Shown here piece by piece: positions 35,111 through 46,118 of a DNA stretch of 64,000 nt. Positions within the stretch are counted from its first letter, which is position 1, and each line of letters begins with the position of its first letter. The DNA is taken from positions 280,971-344,970 of the forward strand of contig NW_017802824.1 of NCBI RefSeq assembly GCF_001625305.1. The letters are read 5' to 3'. The DNA is from Branchiostoma belcheri. Its lineage: Eukaryota > Chordata > Leptocardii > Amphioxiformes > Branchiostomatidae. Under the pieces are notes generated by a model that worked only from the letters and a program-made list of their open reading frames with translations, was not told the origin of the DNA and searched no databases. The position numbers and the translations under genes were made by a program.

Positions 35111-37030
35111 GACAAGAAAAATGTGGTGATATAAGACTATTTGCTAACATGAAGTTCTGCGTGTACGATATACTTATCAAACCTACTATCTCTACTTAAA
35201 TCTAATAACGTTGGTATACATACAGGATAAACAGTAGATATGCAATATATGAACAGGTAAAAGGAACAAGGTAACTGCTATTCTAATCTATTCTGTTCTA
35301 TTAGACTATTCTTGTCATGCTATTAGGGGCTTTGACTTCTTCTCAGGAGGCAGTGGGAGATTAATTGTACGACTCTTTGAAAAATAAATGGGTTGGGAGA
35401 CTTTAGCAAAAATATAGTCTTTTGTTGTTGGTTAAGATATGAATATTGGCGACTTGAAAATATAACGTCTTTCTCTCGTCATCAACGGAGCACGCTATCA
35501 TCAGCAGAGTGCTTCTCATCATTATGCAAATTTAACATTTCAAGCTTATTTAATCGGCGATGTGTCTTATCGCCGGTGGCGCCTGGCAGTTTTATGAGAC
35601 TAGATAAGTAAAGCCTATAAGCCTTGGTGTGAGCTACATGGCGAAATTCAATCCCTTCAATAGACGATCACAAGATTACCAGTTTCAGTCTAATCTGTCA
35701 TCCAGAAGCACCGTGTCAGCTATTGACGATTTTAATGTGCCCGCGGGGTATTGTATCTGGCTAGCCTTTAAAATGTAGGCTATCACCTGGAATTTATCTG
35801 AAAGGACCGCGCGAAGAAACCGTATTTGATCTTAGCGGACTAGAATGTCCTACCTGTGCACCAGAGATATGTCCGGTTGTCTTTGGCAACTTGTCAGGGA
35901 CATTTGATATTGGTGGAAAGCACGTCTACTGTCGCAGTTGGCATGAATCATCCTGGCATGCGTATGACTTCTGACATCCCTGCAGAAAAAATCGAAATTT
36001 TTTAAATGAATAGAATCTTCGTGTGATTGTACTTAGACTATTCAACATATTTGTGCCATTATCTTACATACATTTCTGACATTTATGGTTGGCGTTAGAA
36101 CAGTCCACGAAAGGCGTATTTAGTTTGTGACGCCCTAACAAACTACCAGAATGTAAACAAACATGACTAACAGCTGTGTTTCCAACTTTTAAATACACTT
36201 TTATGACAACTGTATTTCCAACATTTAAAGACACTATTCCTGAATGCCATGAGTGTTCCGTTTGATTTTAATATATAATTTGACATAATGTGTATTGTAT
36301 TGCCTATGTTTATCATGTAATATTATTAGCCGTATTCAACAATCATACGTTTATATGTATATTTGTTTACTACTTCTTTTCATTCTTATGTATGTATGTA
36401 TTATTACGTGAAATGCTATAAAAACAAATAACCTTCGTAAAAAATGAATTAGACATCTCGCGACCTTGCGATAGTTCTTGGAGCCAAAGTAATTCGTCGG
36501 TAGAGACAGTAAAGGTCAGTCGAGGCTCCAACCGTTAGGAATGGATTTAAAAATCATCGCGTCTTGATGGTGCAATTTTTATCTTTTCCGTCTCGTCATA
36601 AATTCACAAGAGACAGATAATTTTGTCTGGCACCGCAGGTATTTTGAAGTAACGAATCTCTATGGCCTGTACAGGGTCAAGTACCGAAGTACTCTGACAT
36701 TGATTTTCTGACGCGTGTGACTAACATCCTAATACCTTTCCCCCGTTTTCTTTATCTACGGCCAGCTGCTTGGGGAAAGTAGGCCAATAAATACACCGGA
36801 CGTTTACGACTCTTACCAGAGGGCTGCATGTCCGCCAATTTCACCCCATTTCTTGGAAAAGTCTCGAAGATAAGAAGGCATATGTGGGTGATGTGACGAT
36901 AGAAAGTTGTGGGGAGGAGTAAATCATCATAATATCTCTATATATGGCTTAAGTACACAAGCTGGTTGTCTAGACAAGTGAAGAAGACCTGGATAAGAAT
37001 AACATTAACCATTTAAGTGCACAAGGTAGA
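35111..37030. other. Gene-free stretch
   Basis: No coding feature recognised. A patch at 35510-35620 carries TTATGCAAATTT (octamer-like) and AGATAAG (GATA-like), which could be regulatory but proves nothing. Confidence 0.35.
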
Positions 37031-37035
37031 AATGT

Positions 37036-37425
37036 GGAACCTGCAGTTCCAGAACAAGCTGCTAGGGGAATAAAACTTACACCACTTATTCCTGACAGAA
37101 TAAGCTATATGTCACCAAAAAATCAAGACCATAGCATGTTCAGGACAAAAGATACAAAAACCGGAAGTTCTGCTGCGGTACCAATGTCATTATGTTCCTG
37201 TACTTATTACTGTCACTGCACAAAATCTAAAAAGGAAATCACTGTCACTGTCACAAAAACTTTTGTCTTCCTAAGACTTAGCAGCGTACCAAATATCATC
37301 ACAATCCATAACGGCGTTATGAAGTTATGGTGACTACAAATGTGCGGAAACACAAACACACAGACAGACAGACATACAGACAGACACGCCAAAAACAATA
37401 CCTCCATTTTTCATGGAGGTAACTA
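37036..37425. mobile_element. Repeat family F1, 3' part
   Basis: CTGCAGTTCCAGAACAAGCT to the hairpin CCTCCATTTTTCATGGAGG, with an insertion of CACTGTCACTG-type sequence at about 37195-37260. Confidence 0.6.
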
Positions 37426-37937
37426 CAAACACGTTCCTGACACAGACGATTGAAGTTGGCTCCGTGGTTTTGCTGTAAATGTAAACCTGTATTGATCTGG
37501 TGATGAAGCCGGCAATCTTTGTGTTTAATCGGCAATGCCTTTTTACAGAATCGATGGCGGAACTCGGGTGACGTTGACGCATCGACCATCCATATGCACA
37601 GCGTCTGCCGTTTATGCCTGTTACTTGTATATAATCATGACTTTCAATTTTCCACCGAGTAAACGGCTTGATGCTTTTCCTTACAATTTTACCGGTCTTA
37701 ACGCACCATCTGGCCATGTCGGATTGATGATGCCTCGGTAATAGACTGGAAAAATCACCATAATTTGTGACCGAAGTCCTCGGTTTGGCGGTCATACCTG
37801 AGGTCATTCTTCAAGCCGTCGTATAAAAGGTCTCGCTGCCCCTTTTCCGAAAGAGAATATAGACTACTACGAAATAACTGGCTCCATTCAAAATTATGAA
37901 AAAATTGCTTGATAAAAGTGGGACGCAAAGATTGTTA

Positions 37938-38058
37938 AGTCGATGAATCTTAGACATCCAGGTAATGAGATACACAAGAAAATTGTTACTTAAGCAGCTG
38001 GATAGATTTTGAATACTGCCAGACGTTTCAAGTAGCATCCACTACTTTTCGTCAGTGA
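37938..38058 (-). mobile_element. Truncated Penelope-like relic with hammerhead-like motif
   Basis: A 121-bp insert between perfect 12-bp direct repeats CAAAGATTGTTA (37926-37937 and 38059-38070). On the minus strand it has CTGACGA (38055-38049), a stem-loop (AAGTAG / CTACTT) and GAAA, then continues to CCTGGATGTCTAAGATTCAT. It is the same family as 45005-45454 and 48404-48559. Confidence 0.5.
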
Positions 38059-38247
38059 CAAAGATTGTTAGGTCTTCTTATTTGTGTCAAATTTCAGTTA
38101 ACGTCATTGCGAACATTTGTGATAACTGAAATTTCGAAGTGATGATGGAGGAAGTATTATAACAAAGTGATACTTAGACACGAGAACATACCTATTTATA
38201 AGCATTATCATATGGTAAGCTAATGTGCAGCTGTGAAGCTCTCTTGG

Positions 38248-38725
38248 TTACCTTCGTAAAGAAGGTTATGTGTTAGATACACCATGTAGGGGGTGCAATT
38301 TTTTTAAATTGGCTATACCTCGAGATGTAATACATGGTGGGGACGTGTGGCGTGAAGAGTGGCGTATTCTGCTCAGAACCAAGAGGTCTTGGGTTTGAAT
38401 CCTACCCATATCACCGATCTTGTGGATTGGCTCAGGTCACGGTGCTCAGGTGGAAATAGCTAGAAGTACCTAGCTTCGGTTAGGGACGTCCCTCGCACAG
38501 GACGTTAAATGGAGCTCCCAGAAAAGGTCTAAAAATACGGTTTACCGGTTATGCGAAATAAACAAACAAGCAAAACAAACAAACAAACAAACATGTTATA
38601 TTTGTTAGGTAGATTGGGGTTGGGACAACAAAGGCCAAGGTCTATATTAACTACTAGCGGTTTGTAAGGTACTGCAGCGGAGTACATGGGTACGATATCT
38701 CGTGCTGTGATCATACTATGGTCTT
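38248..38725. mobile_element. Repeat family F1, split by a SINE
   Basis: Starts with the hairpin CCTTCGTAAAGAAGG and resumes after the SINE with GGTACTGCAGCGGAGTACAT and ATATCTCGTGCTGTG. The copy at 44090-44345 lacks the SINE, so it shows the uninterrupted order. Confidence 0.6.
38336..38597 (+). mobile_element. tRNA-derived SINE, plus orientation
   Basis: Head GGACGTGTGGCGTGAAGAG, B-box-like GGGTTTGAATCC, body with GTCACGGTGCTC and CAGGACGTTAAATGGAG, and an (AAAC)n tail near 38560-38597. Confidence 0.7.
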
Positions 38726-40425
38726 GTATTTTGAGTGAGACCTTACGATTCCAGTCAGCTTACCTCTCTCAATTACCTATACTACCTATCGAGTAGCTCC
38801 ACCCACATAAAGCCGAAGCAATCTACTACGATACATTGCATAACACACGTCAAAACAAATAACTGTATCATAGAACAAGCAACACACATAACAAACGACG
38901 AAGGTATGATATTTACTTTCTTTTCGGAACATATCAGTTGTCATCTCCTGATCCTCACTAAGTTGTCACTGACACGCTATCGATGTGCTTACTGGTTGAT
39001 GACTGATTTATTGATTAAAAACATTTTGCAACCCGGAGGCTGAATTGCATGTTTTCTTACATCTGTGTCCACCTTAACAACTTTAAAATCAAAGTCAAAG
39101 TCAAAATATCCTTCTAGCTAAGAATTTATACATAAAATTGAATTGCGATCTCCACATATATACATGATCTCTACATATATACATAATAAAAGACAATACA
39201 TTACTTGTTTACGTTGACTCATTTAGGAGTTTTACTAAATTGGGCAAAGGGCTCTTGGACTAGCGCTTCGTACGTGCTAGAATAAGGTCGAATTTGTTTT
39301 TTTTTTTGCCTGGTTGACCTCCCTGTTACTTCGTCTCTTGTCTGAGGGAGCCAGTGGTGATAGTTGATTTGCACAGTTTTTTTAAATGGCAGTGAGGTGC
39401 TTCAAATGTTTTTATTGCAGAGACAAATGATAAAAATGCACTTCGCGTGCACTCTTTCTCATGTACTTACAAACACATTGTTTGCATGCGTTATAGCTAA
39501 TTTACGATGCTTAACTCTGCAAACGGGCACTATTCACTAGACATAGATTACTAGCAGGCCTTGTAGCGGCTTGCCTTCATGTAATATTTAAAATCCATTT
39601 CAAGTTAAATACCTGTATTTATGGGGGAGTCTTACCTCTACAGTCATTCTATCCCGGTACTGAACTTTTAATGCCTGATCTATCAAGACCAAGTATCCAG
39701 ATGTTAATAAAACGGGGAGCTATTACCCCTAAAGCAAGGTTCGTTATATTGATGCACTACTGACTTTCTTGAAAAGTGGTCTGTGAATGTAGTAATTTCA
39801 GTAATTATCTCCACAAGTCATTACATTCTCGATTGATATAAAATGTATACAGAAGAAGCCATTTACTTTTTTTTCTGAAAGGTACATTAGGCGCTGGAGA
39901 CATTTTATGAGTTGCCGACTTAAAGGCTTACTCCGTGGTTTATGAAGTGTTACTGCGGATAAGTACTTCATCGATCAGCATGGAAGAGGCAGTTATGGGC
40001 GGATTTCACCATTTATGAAAACTCTTTCCGTGCTATTAGAAACACTGCAATTAACACAGAAGCTTTACTGGGTGTAAAATCGCTGTGAATTACCTGACTA
40101 TGACCTGCTGGTAATGGTGAGTGTCGAGTAAACACCCATTGTTATAGAGACAACAGAACAGAGTAGTCCCGGGGGTCTTTCATTCCACTGTCAACTACCT
40201 GCCGGGTCAGACAGGTTTTCTACTTTATATCGTGAATAGAGGGTGCTGAATGTGTTGTTACGTGGTGGCAGTGTGTACTTACATACTTCAAAGTAAGGCT
40301 GCTCAAATGGTACGTCTGAAATATGCTATCATGATGGCGTCACGTATCAGTTTCTTTGCCATATACTGTTATCATTTTCTGCTATTCTTTATAGCTGTTC
40401 CCAAATGGCTGCTTACCATATAATG
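38726..40425. other. Gene-free stretch
   Basis: No gene recognised. 39890-40100 is less AT-rich and holds several TTTATGA/TTTATGAA sites of the kind bound by Cdx/posterior Hox proteins; a regulatory role is speculation. Confidence 0.35.
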
Positions 40426-40428
40426 GTA

Positions 40429-40475
40429 ATTAGTTTATTAGCAAATGCATGCCCAAAGGCTAATTGCAAGATGGC
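40429..40475 (-). repeat. Retroposon 3' end (GCAATAAA family, diverged)
   Basis: TTTATTAGCAAATGCATGCC then AAAGGCTAATTGCAAG; a diverged relative of 35058-35110. Confidence 0.35.
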
Positions 40476-40987
40476 ACAATTTATATGTCACAGGGGAGAT
40501 GGCAATACCAGTACAACATGCAGATAGTGCAATGGAACATTTGACTATTCTATAAATTGCTACAGAATACAATCGAAACTTTTGGGTTTGACTTCTATCA
40601 TGCTACATAGCTACATACTTTATCCCTACCCTTTTCTCTAAAAGCAAAGTCATGGCCTGATATCTTCCGTTGTTGGCATACTAAAATAATTGCAGCCCTT
40701 CTTGCTCTTTTGGTCTCTAGACAATACCTTGTGTAGTAGAGACCGTCGAAGATGGTAGTTTTTCAAGAATTCCCTGTTCAACGGTGGTGGCAGTGGCATT
40801 AAAACAACCCACTATTAATCAGGTGTGATAGATCTGAATGTACGATCACTACTGATGCGTTAGATTGGATCAGGAGCAGAGCATTAAGACTGGAGTCCGA
40901 CGCGCTGAAGAACTACGTAACAGCGTGCCCATGCATCAATTCTGTACGCAAGTGAGACTGAATGGATGGTTCCAGTTCAAGGCAATT

Positions 40988-41219
40988 ATCTTTTTGTATT
41001 CCAACATGTAATATCAAGACGTGGTGACGGCACATTCAAGTTTTTCAACTTATATTAACACAGGGGACAATACAATACTCATTTTCACCCGAGTGAAGTG
41101 AGGAAAGTCGTGTAAAGTGCCCACCCCAAGGACACGAGATCGGTGACATGGTAGGGTTCAAACCCGGGACCTCTTGGTTCTGAGACGAGAGCTCTAAAAT
41201 TACTCCACACGACCCCCTG
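40988..41219 (-). mobile_element. tRNA-derived SINE with 8-bp target duplication
   Basis: B box GGGTTTGAACCC-like on the minus strand and a body matching the other SINEs. AGGCAATT flanks it at 40980-40987 and 41220-41227. Confidence 0.7.
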
Positions 41220-41227
41220 AGGCAATT

Positions 41228-42214
41228 GTTAAACATCAAACTGCGAAAGTTTAAAGATATAGAAGGTTATATTGCATAAAATGTATTTCTTCTTGTTGGA
41301 GATGACAAAAAAATACATTCAACATGTGCATGTTGCGGTGCTTAGCTTTCCGTACCACGATACATTTTTATTACATAAATTTGAAAAGGTTTTTGAGCAA
41401 ATGGATGTATATTACAATAGACCTTTTGCCTCTATATGTAGATACGTGCTCACTGCCACTTAAATTCTAGGACTTAAAAACAGAAATCCGGTCGACTTAA
41501 AGTAGACTGAACTGTATATCCCAACAGCCTGTCTTTCAACGACCCTCTGGTCAGCTACTTGCCGACTCCAGACAATCGGCAAGGAAATAGAATCTTATAC
41601 TTCTGTATTTTTTTATCCACCGGATCCATGTCTAATTACGGTAATCTTGGCATCTCTCTGCAAATAGACCTTTGGCGCTAAAGGTGGTGTACGTGATAAC
41701 ATGGCTTTTTGAATCTCATCCATCACAAGGTTTGCTCAGCCAAATCCGATCAGTCAAATCCGAGTAATGCACCCTACGTAATCCTAAGGGCAGCCAGCGT
41801 TCAATTTGAAGCGTTCGCTTGGAAAATGGGATAAGGGACTCACAAGACACCCGGTGATTGTACGTCTAACGCTGAAGCCATTTTGATGTACTCTCAACTA
41901 AAACACGAAGATTATATATCAGCGATTCTATGATACAGAGTTTATGAGCGAAATTATTTAGACACTGAGTGTGCCTGGCGTTTACATTCATTATACGCTA
42001 TTTCCATGAGTAGATAATTGACATAATTCTTTTTGGATAATTTCATATTCACGTGCTAGAATGAGATATTCTTAGTGTGGGGAAAATGGTTTTGGCTGGT
42101 CATAGTAATTACGTTACCCAGTTTCGTCAATTGAGTAGGGTGGCGAGGTGAAATTGCATGGCAACGACATGGCGATTGGGCTATGTCCACAACAGCTAAT
42201 ATATATTTTGTGTA
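41228..42214. other. No gene recognised
   Basis: AT-rich unique sequence. Confidence 0.45.
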
Positions 42215-42608
42215 TGATTCATAACGATGGATATAATATGATATACTAACCCTTGTTGTATTGATTATTAGAATGTTTTATTCTATACCTTTTTGTACTA
42301 TATTCAATAGTTTTTTTTAAATATCCCAACATCTAATCACAAGACGTGGTGACGGCACACTCAAGTTTTTTCAACTTATATTAATGCCGCCACCAACACG
42401 GGACAACACAATACTCATTTTTACCTGAGTGAGGTGAGGAAAGTCGTGTAAAGTGCCTTTCCCAAGGGCACAGGTTCGATGGCATGTCAGGACTCGAACC
42501 CGGGACTTCTTGATTCCGAGTGGAGTACTCTGTCGCTACGCCACACGATCCCACGATGTTCAATAGTTGCTACCATGTATTGTACACTTGTCGCGCAATT
42601 AAATTCTT
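42215..42608 (+). mobile_element. LINE-type 3' end interrupted by a SINE
   Basis: TTGTTGTATTGATTATTAG to TTCAATAG, then after the SINE TACCATGTATTGTACACTTG and CGCGCAATTAAA, matching the 3' end seen at 20190-20362 and 24727-24835. Confidence 0.5.
42313..42558 (-). mobile_element. SINE nested in a LINE 3' end, 10-bp target duplication
   Basis: Full SINE body with B box GGGTTCGAGTCC (minus). TTCAATAGTT occurs at 42303-42312 and 42559-42568, marking the target duplication. A poly(T) at the left is the A tail. Confidence 0.8.
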
Positions 42609-42609
42609 C

Positions 42610-44085
42610 TTTAATGACACTAGAACATAGGCACGTAGGCAATGTTGTCATTACGTACACACGCAGTGAAGACTTGGTTGTCAACATTTACCTCTATGAT
42701 TGTTCACCATGGTTTTGCACTCAGTCTGGTACACCTCTGGTAAAGATGTCCATAAAACTTGTGAATTATTCATTCTCTATTCCTTTACCGACAAGGGATA
42801 TGCGAATACCGTCCAGTCATTTCATCAGGCAGAGAAGAGGCACTTTATTACAAGAGCTAAGGGCTGTTTGGCTGAATGAGAGCTTGATCACATAGAATGC
42901 CCCCCTCCCCCATTAGAAGAAATACGGTACTCATCTACCCAAGGACGTCCTTGATCTACCACAGCAATGTGATGATTTTCGTTCACATTCATATTCATTA
43001 TTTTCGTGTGAATAATGCCACGTGTCTGTAAACGTAATTCTCGCGGGTTTACATTCGGAAGTGATTGGTCATTAATTATGCTAGTGAAGGTGAAAGTGGT
43101 CGTTGAAAATTTGATCCTTGTGTACATTTTTATCGGAATAAAGTTTAGCATCGTACTAAGATTAGTTCCAGCACCGACGAACTTCCATTGCGATTCTTGT
43201 TCCTTGTACGTTTTATATTCAAAATTCAAATATTCACAATATTTCGTTTGTTGATATTCTTCTTTGTTGTTCGTTTTGCGTATTCAAATGTTCACAATAT
43301 TTCATATGTCAATATTCTTGTTCGTTTTACATTCTGCTTGTTCAAATATTCACACTATTTTATATGCTAATTTTCTTGTTTATTGTCATTTGGCCATTCA
43401 AATATTCACAATATTTCATATGTTGAAAAATGTTTACACACGAATGCAGCTGTTTCGTATGCAGTTCCATATCCAATACAAAAATATGCATAATAAGTTA
43501 ATATAAGTTCATATACACATTAACGTGGTTGACAACCCATTATGTATCTTTGATAGCGGAGTATTTGATGTTGATAATAATCGTAACCCCAGAGACATAA
43601 ACTTGGTTCGTCAGCGTCATTTGTGTCAGCAGGTAATGAGGGAAGCATTGTTTACGAAGACAACAGAAGACCCGGTACTCCAGAAGAGATCATCATTAGT
43701 TTCTCGAGAGACCCTGAAAATGCTTTTCGCAATCAGCTCATCATTACTTATTCAAGGCAGTTTGGATTCTAAATGATTCTGTGTGATTACTAACAGCTAT
43801 CTTTGACAGGAAGAAATACTAAAATTGCGCATGAGAACCTACATGCAGAACTACATAAATTATTCCATCTATTATTTCTAAATATTAGTTTAGTTCAGTT
43901 ATATGTATGTAAGTTATATGTGTATGTACGTATATTTTGCTTAACGTGTATTTGTCTAGTTAGCCACTGTTGTATGTTAGATAAAGAAAATAGTTCCTTT
44001 ATTTATAAGCTTTTCATTTGCTTATTTTCTCCTCTTTACTTGTGTATCTATGTACATGTTTTCATCTAGTTGATGTTTATTAGTT
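42610..44085. other. Gene-free stretch with a 64-bp tandem repeat
   Basis: 43205-43432 has about four units of roughly 64 bp sharing CAAATATTCACAATATTTCA. Short open frames there are repeat products. Nothing else recognised. Confidence 0.45.
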
Positions 44086-44089
44086 ACTT

Positions 44090-44345
44090 TGTCAGAAGGT
44101 TATGTGTTTAGGTACACCATACATAGAGGTTGCTGATTTTGTAATCGGTTATAACTTGAAATGTGGTGCATGTATCTTTGATAGGTAGGATGAGGTTGGG
44201 AAAAGAAAGGACAAGGTCAATTTTGGGTATTCTAGCAGTTCTTTTTATTGTACTGCAGCGGGGTACATGGTATGATATCTCGTGCTGTGGACATGCTATG
44301 GTCTTAATTTTTCAGTTGGGACATAGATGCTTGGGCAGTATCTGG
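44090..44345. mobile_element. Repeat family F1, partial
   Basis: AGAAGGTTATGTGTTTAGGT to GCAGCGGGGTACATGG and ATATCTCGTGCTGTGG; uninterrupted counterpart of 38248-38725. A weaker relative follows at about 44455-44525. Confidence 0.5.
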
Positions 44346-44515
44346 TGTGGTTTTCTAATTTTTTTTAGCTTCTATGACGGAATGTGACTAGACGGGATAC
44401 CTTTTGATGTTGTGGATGCTTTTTTACAGTTTTTGTAGGTAGCTTGTGTGGAAAACGAAGGTTAAGTTCGAATTTGGGAATTCTAGTGGCTTTCTAAGGT
44501 ATTGCAGGGACACTT

Positions 44516-44790
44516 TTAGGTTTGACATTTAGCTAGTTTTGAATGTAGATCAAAGAATGTAGAACAGATGTTCACAGCCCCTGGGGGGCCCCCGATGTGG
44601 TCTCTCGGAATATATATTCCAAATGTGAGCATGAACAGTAGACCACGGCTTAATAACGTCCTAAGAACTGCGACTCTTTCCAGCAGCGTACAAGTCAAGG
44701 AAACCACCAACACGAAAACTCCACAGCACTCCAAACCCGAAAAGATACACCCAGTAGTGACGACAATGACAAGCATAGTGACTATGTCGG
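44516..44790 (-). CDS. Weak candidate membrane-protein exon, unknown
   Basis: The minus-strand frame reads through about 86 codons, very hydrophobic over the first 55 (IVTMLVIVVTTGCIFSGLEC, VFVLVVSLTCTLLERV, LLFMLTFGIYI), suggesting two or three membrane helices. An AG preceded by TTTTCCGACAT could be an acceptor. No companion exon or family was recognised. It lies just outside the lectin array and may be chance. Confidence 0.15.
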
Positions 44791-45004
44791 AAAATTTCCT
44801 TTGGTTTACACATCAGTAAGATAAAAGTCAAAATACATGCATCACATCTCTGACAATAAAAACTCATACATGACGAAGGCATGAAGTCATCAACTTCTTA
44901 TTTAGACATTTCAAGTTTCAACTACGTGGGCCAGACTCTGCTTCATACATAGCCCTTAGATGTTTTACATAAATTGAATTATTATAAAATGAATTATTAA
45001 TATT

Positions 45005-45454
45005 CGTCGATGAAGGTTAGACATCCAGGTAATACGATATGCCAAAAAAAACAGTTACTCAAGCAACTGGATATGATTTTGAAAACGTCAGACGTTTCAG
45101 CTAGTATCCACTAGCTTTCGTCAGTGACTGAGAGACCAGAGGGGAAAGCAGGTTTATATACACAACCTGTTGATTGATATGCAAATAAAGTGAAGACAAA
45201 TTTTTAACAAATGTATAACAGGAGCTTTCAGACTAATTTGCATCATCTTGTCTTGACTTGTCTGACTTTTGTTCCTTTTTCGACTTCCAAAAATTTGTCT
45301 TCACTTTATTTGCATATCAATCAACAGGTTGTGTATATAAACCTGCTTTCCCCTCTGGTCTCTCAGTCACTGACGAAAGCTAGTGGATACTAGCTGAAAC
45401 GTCTGACGTTTTCAAAATCATATCCAGTTGCTTGAGTAACTGTTTTTTTTGGCA
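45005..45454. mobile_element. Palindromic element with perfect 165-bp arms and 13-bp target duplication
   Basis: Arms 45041-45205 and 45289-45453 are perfect reverse complements by eye, with an 83-nt spacer. The left end adds CGTCGATGAAGGTTAGACAT, as in 37938-38058 and 48404-48559. AATTATTAATATT flanks it (44992-45004, 45455-45467). The paralogous site at 53078-53090 has this 13-mer once with no insert. Each arm carries a hammerhead-like core: CTGACGA (45370-45376), stem AGCTAGT/ACTAGCT, GAAA (45396-45399), short stem ACGT/ACGT. A Penelope-like origin is inferred. Confidence 0.75.
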
Positions 45455-45467
45455 AATTATTAATATT

Positions 45468-46064
45468 ATTATTAATGCCGAATGTAGGCGCATTAAACTT
45501 GAGCAGAATCATTTGCCATTGACTGCAGCTATTAGGGCAATATATGTTTCCATTAATTTACTTTTAGAATAGGATAAAGCTTCTACAAAACTATAAACAT
45601 CTACCATACGATTATTATTCAAAACTCTATAAACCATATGGTACTAAATGCTATTTAAATGATATTTTACAAATACAGCTTTTTCTTCGATATGATAGGT
45701 TTATGACCTGCTTGTTGACATTTCTATGATAGGCACTAATGATCCCCATATGTAGACTTGATTACTCATCACATTTTAAAATTATTCATCACATATTAAA
45801 ATTTAGAAAATCATTCTAGTGCTAAATAGTGAATATTGGTAATCCTCCTTTAGCGGACCGATTACAAAATTTGTTTCGTGTACAAATAAAGTGAAAACAA
45901 CATAGATTTCACAAACACTCTGTGACCTATTGTCCATAGTTACGAATTGTTCTTTTTGAACACAGTCTAGATAAAATCACAACTAGTAACATTAGTTTTA
46001 ATTTAATAGGTTGCTTCTGTAGTCAACTTACGTGTGCCAAGGCTTAATATTGTACCTTCAAGTT
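45468..46064. other. 3' flank of lectin copy A
   Basis: Homologous to 53091-53656 beside copy B and, in part, to 51040-51597 and 52820-53075. A minus-strand ATTAAA at 46007-46002 (matched at 53620-53615 beside copy B) is the best poly(A) signal candidate, about 60 nt past the longest possible stop. Confidence 0.6.
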
Positions 46065-46118
46065 TTACAAAGGACGGTCGAAGATCCACAAATCCACAGT
46101 GGTCGGCCTGCCTCTAGG

